From assembly GCA_030535815.1 (NCBI GenBank), contig JAUNRD010000105.1, positions 1-6,676 of the forward strand: a DNA stretch of 6,676 bases, read 5' to 3'. Shown here piece by piece: positions 1-4,907 of this stretch. Source of the DNA: Clostridia bacterium. GTDB taxonomy: Bacteria > Bacillota > Clostridia > CAKSNL01 > HGM11501. Under the pieces are notes generated by a model that did not search any database, was not told the DNA's origin, and saw nothing but the letters and a program-made list of their open reading frames with translations. Each line of letters begins with the position of its first letter. Within the stretch, counting starts at the first letter, position 1. Position numbers and translations under genes: made by a program.

Positions 1-1
1 C

Positions 2-1276
2 GGCTGGAACGAGCAGACCGCAATCCGTTTTGAGGACTGGTACGGAAACCCCAACGCCTTTGTTGATACCTTCGACGATGAAAACAGCCGTGACTTTGAG
101 CCTTCAAGAGGAGCATTAAAGGACGACTATTACAACCTGATGGTTGACTTTATCAGAAAGTATAAAGGTGTACGCCCCGTACCTACGGCAAGCGGAGCGA
201 AAACCATTGATATTGCGGGCGACCTTTCGCAGTGGAACGGTGTAGGCCCTGAGTTTCTCAATGCAGACCAGTCCTATGAGCGTAACAGCATAGGCTATGC
301 AAAGGCGGGAACCGACTTTGAGCCCAATATCTACAAAACAAAGGTAGTAAATGCAATTCTTTCTGCAAAGGTATCCTTTGATGCGGACAACTTCTATTTC
401 CTTGTAAACTGCAAAGACGACATAAAAGAAGGCGAAAACTTCTTAAACCTTTATATAAACACCGACAGAATGTATAAGACGGGCTGGGAAGGCTATGAGT
501 TTGCCGTAAACGTTGACGGAAAGGGAACACTTTCCAAGGCAAACGGCACCTTCTTTGAGGCAGTGGGAACAGCTGAATTGAATATAGAAGGAAAGAGCAT
601 GACAGTTAAAATTCCGAGAAGTGTAATAGGTGAAACAGGCACAGTTGACTTTGAATTCAAGTGGACGGATTCTGTTTCAGGCAAGGAAGACTTTATGAAC
701 TTCTACTCGGAAGGCAGCACGGCTCCCTACGGAAGATTCAACTATGTATATACCGAGATCCCCGAAACATCTCTTACAGAAAGCGAACGTGCAAGCCTTT
801 ACGATACATCCGTCATAAAGGCGGGTGCGGAAAATATGATAGTTTCGGGCGCAAAGATGCCGGTATACGAAAAGGACAGAAATGTCCGTGCCTTTGAAGA
901 GGCCGGAACTCTCTACATTCCCGAAGATACCTTCAATGAGGTTATGGGCTACGGCAGAACAAAGACGGACTACAATTCCTTCTACAACGTACTTCGTACC
1001 TATCACTTTGAAATGAATGATGACCTTACCGAAGCTGTAAATTATATGTGGACATATACCACTATCGGCACACTTGATGCAAAGGCGGACGGAGCGCCCG
1101 TCAAGCTTTCTGCTCCCGTTAAGGCGGTTGACGGAATAATCTACATTCCTCTTTCCTTCATTGCAGAGTGCTACGGCTATGAGGTAAAGAGCTTCGGAAA
1201 CGGAACATACACCCTTTGCATGAGGGGAACAGCACCTAAAGATACGGTAAATGCCGTGATGTCACACTTAAATTAA
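2..1276 (+). CDS. C-terminal part of a secreted glycoside-hydrolase-like protein with CBM9-like and copper-amine-oxidase-N-like modules (5' end outside window)
   Basis: The frame is open from base 2 to the TAA at 1274-1276 (424 residues), so the true start lies upstream. The ATG at 140 is internal: the 46 codons before it read smoothly and carry family signal. Residues 1-60 contain WNE, then E-N-SRD-F-EP and a YKGVRP segment. From memory this resembles the end of GH71/99-like or related TIM-barrel proteins, where E-x-SRD-I-EP and YKG-x-RP occur just before a sugar-binding module. Residues about 66-250 look like a CBM9/DOMON-like beta-sandwich: it opens with a D-L-x-x-W motif and ends APYGRFNYVY. 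Residues about 275-410 have two paired repeats with the IP-L/E-x-F core typical of copper-amine-oxidase-N (stalk) domains. The expected role is extracellular glycan binding or cleavage, but no catalytic residues can be assigned because the catalytic part is missing. It is the upstream partner of the next gene, 13 bases away. The module calls are by eye. Confidence 0.72.
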   Translation, partial: GWNEQTAIRFEDWYGNPNAFVDTFDDENSRDFEPSRGALKDDYYNLMVDFIRKYKGVRPVPTASGAKTIDIAGDLSQWNGVGPEFLNADQSYERNSIGYAKAGTDFEPNIYKTKVVNAILSAKVSFDADNFYFLVNCKDDIKEGENFLNLYINTDRMYKTGWEGYEFAVNVDGKGTLSKANGTFFEAVGTAELNIEGKSMTVKIPRSVIGETGTVDFEFKWTDSVSGKEDFMNFYSEGSTAPYGRFNYVYTEIPETSLTESERASLYDTSVIKAGAENMIVSGAKMPVYEKDRNVRAFEEAGTLYIPEDTFNEVMGYGRTKTDYNSFYNVLRTYHFEMNDDLTEAVNYMWTYTTIGTLDAKADGAPVKLSAPVKAVDGIIYIPLSFIAECYGYEVKSFGNGTYTLCMRGTAPKDTVNAVMSHLN

Positions 1277-1281
1277 GGAGG
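1276..1281 (+). promoter_or_regulatory. Ribosome binding site AGGAGG overlapping the upstream stop codon
   Basis: The first A of AGGAGG is the last base of the TAA that ends the upstream gene. Eight bases separate the motif from the ATG at 1290. This fixes the start of the 827-residue protein and suggests that the two genes are cotranscribed and perhaps translationally coupled. Confidence 0.85.
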
Positions 1282-1289
1282 CGGTATAG

Positions 1290-3773
1290 ATGAAGAAAAT
1301 ATTTTCAATAATTCTCACACTTTTGCTTGCAATAAGTCTCCTTGTGCCTGTATGTGCCGCGGAAGCGGAAATCCCCTATGATCCTTCCTGGCTTTTGGAG
1401 ACCACCTCCGACATTGGCGGAACAATCAATAAGATATTTGACGGTAATGCATCAACCTTCTGGCACACCCGCTACAGTGTGGTTGACGGAAAGCTTTCTG
1501 ATGTTGAAAAGTGGCCCCACTACATAACCGTAAACTTTATAAGCCCGTTAACCGTGTCGGGACTTATCTACACACCCCGAAGCGATTCTGATTCGGGAAC
1601 CGTCAGGGCGATGAATGTATACTCATCCACCGACGGGGAAACCTTTACAAAAATTGCGGAATATAAGCTTGCAGGGGACGCCGGACGTTTTGAATCCAAA
1701 ACAATTTCCTGGGGCAACAAGGAAATGACCGCCATAAAAATTGAAGTAACCAATTCCTACGGCTCGGGCTATGCCTCCTGCGGTGAGCTTAAGTTTTTAA
1801 CCGGCGGTGAGGCAAAGGCTGAAAACGCCGTTGTAACTCCCGGTACAATTACCGCAGACGGGAAAAAGGAAGAGGAAGCTCCCTATGAAAAAATCCCCTA
1901 TGATTCAAGTTGGCTTGTAGAGACCACCTCCGACATTGGCGGAACAATAAATAAGATATTTGACGGAAATCCTTCTACCTTCTGGCATACTCACTATACC
2001 GTGGTTGACGGAAAGCTCGGAGAGATAGAAAAGTGGCCCCACTATATCACCGTAAACTTCGTAAGCCCCCTTACCGTGTCGGGACTTATCTATACCCCCC
2101 GAAGCGACTCTGAATCGGGAACCGTAAGGGCGATGACCGTTTACGGAACAACCGACGGGGAAGAATATAAGGAAATATTTAAATACAAGCTTTCGTCAGA
2201 TGCTATGCGCCACGCAGCACAGACACTCTCCTGGGGCGATATGGAGCTTCTCGGCGTAAAAATTGAAATAACCGATTCCTACGGAACAGGCTATGCCACC
2301 TGCGGTGAGCTTGAGTTTATTAAAGGAAGCGAAAAAGGCGAACCTGCAAAGGACGAGCCGAAGGAGGAAAAGCCGGCAGAGCCCGCATCCGACTTCACAG
2401 TTGAAAACGAAGTGCCGAAGGCAGGCTGGAAGGCTACTGCGGACTCGGAATTTAAGGGTGCACCTGCGAAAAACTTAATTGACGGTAAACAGAAGACAAT
2501 CTGGCATTCCTATTATGAGGTTGAGGACGGCAAGGCGAAAAATCTGCAGAAGCCGCCCTACACCATTGACTTCACACTTCCCGAGCTTACAAAAATTTCG
2601 GAATTTGTAATTTTGCCGAGAACCGATTCCCACTCCGGCGACGTAAAGCTTTTTGACCTTCAGGCATCAGGCTCGGACGACGGCGCATTTTACACTATAC
2701 TTGAAAACGAGTCCATCGCCTTTTCGCAGACGGCGGCATTCGGTGCAATAAGAAATTTCCGCCTTGTGGGAAATATCGAGGCTAAAAGAATACGTCTTAT
2801 AATAAAGGGAGGAAACGGTAACATAGGAAGCTTTGCGGAGTTTAGTGCCGTAAAGGGAAGGGACGACCTTGAAACCGTGGCACTTTCCGCTTATCAGGAC
2901 TATGAGGTGCTTCACAGACTCTATCAGATACCGACTGAGGAGACAACCGGATACTGCGCAGAGCCTGTGTGGAACAATAACACTATAAACAGAGCCTTTG
3001 ACGGAAGGTCGGATACCATATGGCAGACGGAAACCACGGGAACACGCCCCGTAACCATCGAGGTTGAGTTCCGCGAGATATATAAGATTAAGGAATTCCA
3101 CTATCTTCCGAGACGGTCTGAGGATAAACACGGCTTATGGTACAAGGCAATCTTGCGCTGGTCAGTTGACGGTCTTGAATTTTCTGAAAAGGAAGTCACC
3201 TTCGCCGACGATGTATCGGAAAAGGTAGTTGTGTTTGACGAGGAAATTGAGGCTAAGTATTTCGACATCGAAATTGTGGAATATAATGCAGGCAGAGTTT
3301 CTGCAACGGACATTTCCTTCTTTGAGTCGGGAACGGCACGAAAGGAAAGAACGGAAGAAGCAAGCGAAACCTATACCCTTAAAATCGGCGATAAAACCAT
3401 AAAGGCTGTAAAGGGTAAGGAGAAGACCGAAAGCGAAAAGGTTTTGGACGTTGCGCCCTTCATCGTAAACGGCTCAACATTAATCCCCTTAAGAGGATTG
3501 GTCGAGGAAATGGGCGCAGAAATCACCTGGGACGGAGCAAAAGAGAAAATTACCCTTAAGACGGAAGTTATGACAATCGAGCTTCAGATATGGAACAATA
3601 TCGTGTGGGTTACAGATACACGCTACCCCAAGGGAAAGATGATGTATACTCTTCTTAATCCCCCGGTGATATCGGAAAACCGTACCTTTATACCCGTAAG
3701 ATTCGTATCGGAAATTTTAGGCTATAACGTTTCCTGGAACGGCGAGGCGCAGACAGTTACAATAACGAAATGA
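1290..3773 (+). CDS. Secreted multi-domain protein: four F5/8 type C (discoidin/CBM32-like) modules plus C-terminal copper-amine-oxidase-N-like domain
   Basis: This is a complete 827-residue protein. Residues 1-24 form a Sec signal peptide (MKK, a long hydrophobic core, then a VCA/AEA cleavage region). Four discoidin-like modules follow, at about 28-172, 202-346, 367-525 and 545-680. Each has an F/I-DG-x(4)-FW or IW motif near its start, a central hydrophobic pair of strands (for example ITVNF then SGLIYTPR), a V-x-STDG-type strand and a closing ISF/LEF strand. Modules 1 and 2 are roughly 70% identical. A Lys/Glu/Pro-rich linker lies at 347-366. Residues about 695-827 form a copper-amine-oxidase-N-like domain with repeated IPLR-x-LVEEMG and IPVR-F-VSEILGY cores followed by W-D/N-G. 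No catalytic domain, LPXTG motif, SLH repeat or C-terminal membrane helix is seen. A carbohydrate-binding or adhesive protein, held to the wall or released, is inferred from module content; the ligand is unknown. It follows the upstream gene in an operon and ends at a strong terminator. Confidence 0.85.
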   Translation: MKKIFSIILTLLLAISLLVPVCAAEAEIPYDPSWLLETTSDIGGTINKIFDGNASTFWHTRYSVVDGKLSDVEKWPHYITVNFISPLTVSGLIYTPRSDSDSGTVRAMNVYSSTDGETFTKIAEYKLAGDAGRFESKTISWGNKEMTAIKIEVTNSYGSGYASCGELKFLTGGEAKAENAVVTPGTITADGKKEEEAPYEKIPYDSSWLVETTSDIGGTINKIFDGNPSTFWHTHYTVVDGKLGEIEKWPHYITVNFVSPLTVSGLIYTPRSDSESGTVRAMTVYGTTDGEEYKEIFKYKLSSDAMRHAAQTLSWGDMELLGVKIEITDSYGTGYATCGELEFIKGSEKGEPAKDEPKEEKPAEPASDFTVENEVPKAGWKATADSEFKGAPAKNLIDGKQKTIWHSYYEVEDGKAKNLQKPPYTIDFTLPELTKISEFVILPRTDSHSGDVKLFDLQASGSDDGAFYTILENESIAFSQTAAFGAIRNFRLVGNIEAKRIRLIIKGGNGNIGSFAEFSAVKGRDDLETVALSAYQDYEVLHRLYQIPTEETTGYCAEPVWNNNTINRAFDGRSDTIWQTETTGTRPVTIEVEFREIYKIKEFHYLPRRSEDKHGLWYKAILRWSVDGLEFSEKEVTFADDVSEKVVVFDEEIEAKYFDIEIVEYNAGRVSATDISFFESGTARKERTEEASETYTLKIGDKTIKAVKGKEKTESEKVLDVAPFIVNGSTLIPLRGLVEEMGAEITWDGAKEKITLKTEVMTIELQIWNNIVWVTDTRYPKGKMMYTLLNPPVISENRTFIPVRFVSEILGYNVSWNGEAQTVTITK
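1371..2327 (+). repeat. In-frame tandem duplication of a discoidin-like module (period 522 bp)
   Basis: Bases 1371-1805 and 1893-2327 encode modules 1 and 2 of the 827-residue protein, offset by exactly 174 codons. Long stretches match at the nucleotide level. One is the run encoding ETTSDIGGTINKIFDG. Others are the stretches encoding EKWPHYITVNF and SPLTVSGLIYTPRSDS. The agreement extends to synonymous positions, so the duplication is probably recent, or the copies have been kept similar by recombination. Confidence 0.9.
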
Positions 3774-3774
3774 T

Positions 3775-3800
3775 AAAAGGAGGGAGCAATCCCTCCTTTT
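3775..3800 (+). terminator. Rho-independent terminator closing the first operon
   Basis: A perfect 11-bp stem (3775-3785 with 3790-3800) surrounds a GCAA tetraloop and starts one base after the TGA at 3771-3773. The T run is only four bases and belongs to the stem. Its position after the stop codon and its perfect stem make it a convincing terminator. The A4/T4 ends may allow it to act on both strands. Confidence 0.85.
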
Positions 3801-3812
3801 GCCGCCCTCTCA

Positions 3813-3856
3813 GTCATCGGCTGATTTTATGCCAAAGGCAAAAATCAGCCGATGAC
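3813..3856. repeat. Long perfect hairpin inside the left repeat
   Basis: Bases 3813-3828 pair perfectly with 3841-3856 (16 bp). After a bulged A, TGCC (3830-3833) pairs with GGCA (3837-3840) around an AAA loop, giving about 20 base pairs in total. The right copy has the matching hairpin in changed sequence: 4446-4453 pairs with 4466-4473 around a similar ATGC...GGCAA loop. The arms differ between copies but pairing is kept, which suggests the structure matters. Confidence 0.8.
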
Positions 3857-3862
3857 AGCTCC

Positions 3863-3925
3863 CCCAAAGTGGGAGCCTTGGCTCTCCGGCTTTAATGCCT
3901 CCCAAAGTGGGAGCCTTGGCTCTCC
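3863..3925. repeat. Internal tandem duplication within the left repeat (38-bp period)
   Basis: A 25-base sequence starting CCCAAAGTGGGAGCC occurs at 3863-3887 and again, identical, at 3901-3925. The right repeat at 4430-4621 has one equivalent (GGGAGCCTTGGCT near 4526-4538, followed by TTTTTAATGCCTCC). The left copy therefore seems to have expanded by one unit. Confidence 0.85.
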
Positions 3926-3987
3926 TCCTTTTAAAGCCTCCCCCTTGGGGGAGGTGGACTTTGCGGAGCAAAGGACGGAGAGGGAAA

Positions 3988-3993
3988 TATAAT
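3988..3993 (+). promoter_or_regulatory. Possible -10 box (TATAAT) for the nuclease gene
   Basis: A perfect TATAAT lies just outside the right end of the left repeat. No good -35 hexamer is present at 16-18 bp upstream, where GGAGCA-like sequence of the repeat end lies. The resulting leader would be very short, with the transcription start close to the ribosome binding site. This is a weak candidate only. Confidence 0.25.
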
Positions 3994-3997
3994 AAAG

Positions 3998-4003
3998 AAA
4001 GGA
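3998..4003 (+). promoter_or_regulatory. Ribosome binding site AAAGGA that decides the nuclease start
   Basis: AAAGGA directly abuts the ATG at 4004, too close for initiation there. It lies nine bases before the in-frame ATG at 4013, a good distance. The start at 4013 also gives the MPLP-type N-terminus that I recall from relatives, so it is preferred. Confidence 0.6.
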
Positions 4004-4012
4004 ATGGAAAAT

Positions 4013-4372
4013 ATGCCACTACCCAAAAATACTAAACTGCTCGAAAATGCAAGAGCGTTGAGGCGGAATATGACAAGGCAGGAAAGGCATTTATGGTATG
4101 ACTTTTTGCGGGCATACCCTGTGAAGATATACAAACAGAAAATAATCGGAAATTATATAGCGGATTTTTATTGTCACAGCGCAAAACTTGTAATAGAGCT
4201 TGACGGATCGCATCATTATATGGATGAAGGGATGATGCAGGATAAAGTGAGAACAGAGAAGCTCGACAGCCTTGGACTTTTGGTTATCAGGTTTTCCAAT
4301 GCCGATGTGGATGGAAATTTTGAAGGTGTATGTATGGCCATTGATAATATAATAAAGGAAAGAACAAGGTGA
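4013..4372 (+). CDS. DUF559 family, Vsr-like PD-(D/E)XK endonuclease-related protein
   Basis: This 119-residue protein matches the DUF559 family, which is related to the very-short-patch-repair endonuclease fold. Numbered from the preferred start at 4013: the N-terminal part carries the family's MT-x-x-E-x-x-LW motif (residues 20-28). The nuclease core has IADF (D51), IELDG (E62, D64) and then HH (67-68), which fits the D...E-x-D/H metal-binding pattern. A VIRFSN strand (R93) and an NFEGV motif near the end complete the fold. The length is normal and all expected acidic residues are present, so it looks intact. The ATG at 4004 would add three residues. It is monocistronic, has its own terminator and is flanked on both sides by related palindromic repeats. 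A role in DNA cleavage, or in processing or movement of those repeats, is inference; the family's biological function is largely unknown to me. Confidence 0.88.
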   Translation: MPLPKNTKLLENARALRRNMTRQERHLWYDFLRAYPVKIYKQKIIGNYIADFYCHSAKLVIELDGSHHYMDEGMMQDKVRTEKLDSLGLLVIRFSNADVDGNFEGVCMAIDNIIKERTR

Positions 4373-4399
4373 AGGGAATAATCCTTCACTTTATTTTTT
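4369..4399 (+). terminator. Rho-independent terminator of the nuclease gene
   Basis: GTGAAGG (4369-4375) pairs with CCTTCAC (4383-4389) around a seven-base loop. A T-rich tail (4390-4399) follows, with nine Ts in ten bases. The stem includes the TGA stop codon, so the terminator is packed against the gene end. Confidence 0.8.
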
Positions 4400-4429
4400 C
4401 CTTCAGCCGGCTTTCCAAAAGGAAAAACG

Positions 4430-4621
4430 CCCTCTCAGTCATCGTAGAATTTTATGCTGAAGGCAAAAATTCTCCTCAGACAGCCATAAGCAAATTTTGC
4501 GAAGAAAATTTGCCTAAGCCCAAGGGGGAGCCTTGGCTTTCTTTTTAATGCCTCCACCTTGGGCTTGGGCAATTTTTAAGAAGAAATTGCCGATGGGGCA
4601 GCCGAAGGCTGACGGAGAGGG
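4430..4621. repeat. MITE-like palindromic repeat, right copy (about 192 bp)
   Basis: It begins CCCTCTCAGTC (4430-4440) and ends GACGGAGAGGG (4611-4621), the same termini and orientation as the copy at 3805-3984. It holds several stems: 4446-4453 with 4466-4473 (8 bp), 4490-4498 with 4505-4513 (9 bp), 4569-4575 with 4584-4590 (7 bp), CAGCC/GGCTG (4599-4603 with 4607-4611), and a longer-range 16-bp stem with one G-T wobble (4510-4525 with 4557-4572). The last competes with two of the local hairpins. No gene is present and no target-site duplication is evident. The interior differs clearly from the left copy, so the two are related family members and not a fresh duplication. Confidence 0.75.
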
Positions 4622-4763
4622 GGAACTCCACAAAAACAGAAAAAGCCACCCACTCCATCCGTCGAAATGCACATAAAAAAAGAAAAACTTTGTGCACTTC
4701 GCTAAAAGAAAGGCGTTTCTTTACAGAAAGGTAAAAAAAATGTTTCGAAAAAGTTTTTTTTTG
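4622..4763. other. Non-coding A/T-rich spacer upstream of the second secreted-protein gene
   Basis: There is no credible gene here. It contains an AAAGAAA/TTTCTTT hairpin (4705-4711 with 4716-4722). Just before the -35 box, an A-tract, a TTTCGAAA palindrome and a T-tract lie in a row (about 4733-4762). This A/T tract could act as an UP element or bent DNA for the following promoter. Confidence 0.5.
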
Positions 4764-4793
4764 TTGACATAGGGGGGCATTTTGATGTATTAT
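4764..4793 (+). promoter_or_regulatory. Sigma-A-type promoter for the gene at 4908
   Basis: A consensus TTGACA (4764-4769) is followed after 18 bp by TATTAT (4788-4793). An A/T tract lies just upstream. Transcription would start near 4800, giving a leader of about 108 bases. The spacer contains a GGGGGG run. Confidence 0.75.
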
Positions 4794-4804
4794 ATATGAT
4801 ACAG

Positions 4805-4816
4805 TATGATATCATA
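4805..4816. promoter_or_regulatory. Perfect 12-bp palindrome at the predicted transcription start (operator candidate)
   Basis: TATGATATCATA is a perfect palindrome about 12 bases downstream of the -10 box. TATGATA also occurs at 4795-4801, ten bases (about one helical turn) before the copy at 4805-4811. The placement suits a repressor site, but the regulator is unknown and A/T-rich palindromes can arise by chance. Confidence 0.35.
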
Positions 4817-4818
4817 AT

Positions 4819-4847
4819 GCGTGGATTGTCGGCTGACGAATCTCCGC
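4819..4847 (+). promoter_or_regulatory. 5'UTR hairpin
   Basis: GCGTGGATT (4819-4827) pairs with AATCTCCGC (4839-4847), with one mismatch and one wobble. GTC/GAC extends the stem inward to a GGCT loop with one bulged G. It lies in the leader about 60 bases before the start codon. No T run follows, so it is not a terminator. A role in RNA stability or regulation is possible. Confidence 0.4.
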
Positions 4848-4907
4848 GTCTTGAAATCGTGCAAAAAAATACTATCAAAATGATAAGAAGCAAAGGGAGG
4901 AAACATC

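Larger units (their letters stand above)
3805..3984. repeat. MITE-like palindromic repeat, left copy (about 180 bp)
   Basis: The element begins CCCTCTCAGTC (3805-3815) and ends GACGGAGAGGG (3974-3984). These are 11-bp terminal inverted repeats with one mismatch. Inside are a 16-bp perfect stem (3813-3828 with 3841-3856), a 38-bp tandem duplication, an 8-bp GC-rich stem with a two-base loop (3937-3944 with 3947-3954) and a CTTTGC/GCAAAG stem (3959-3964 with 3968-3973). It contains no credible gene. A related copy in the same orientation lies at 4430-4621, sharing 17 identical bases at its left end (3803-3819 and 4428-4444), the GGGAGCCTTGGCT core, TTTAATGCCTCC and the right end. No target-site duplication was found. 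It starts four bases after the operon terminator. Similar repeats are, from memory, common in gut Clostridia. Confidence 0.75.

Noticed and set aside
1290..1361. Possible lipoprotein signal (VPVC) in the 827-residue protein
   Set aside because: The residue before the cysteine is Val, where a lipobox needs Gly, Ala or Ser. An AxA-type signal peptidase I site fits better.
2667..3131. Minus-strand open frame of 154 codons inside the 827-residue gene
   Set aside because: It lies wholly antisense to a gene with clear domains, has no family motif, and looks like a codon-bias shadow.
3810..4134. Two overlapping minus-strand open frames across the left repeat and the start of the nuclease gene
   Set aside because: They translate palindromic repeat DNA into low-complexity Pro/Arg/Leu-rich protein, lack ribosome binding sites and overlap the well-supported DUF559 gene.
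3805..4621. CRISPR array
   Set aside because: There are only two related long repeats and one internal tandem duplication, with no set of short evenly spaced repeats and unique spacers, and no cas genes.
3805..4621. Classical composite transposon
   Set aside because: The flanking repeats encode no transposase, their interiors are diverged, and no target-site duplication was found at the outer ends.
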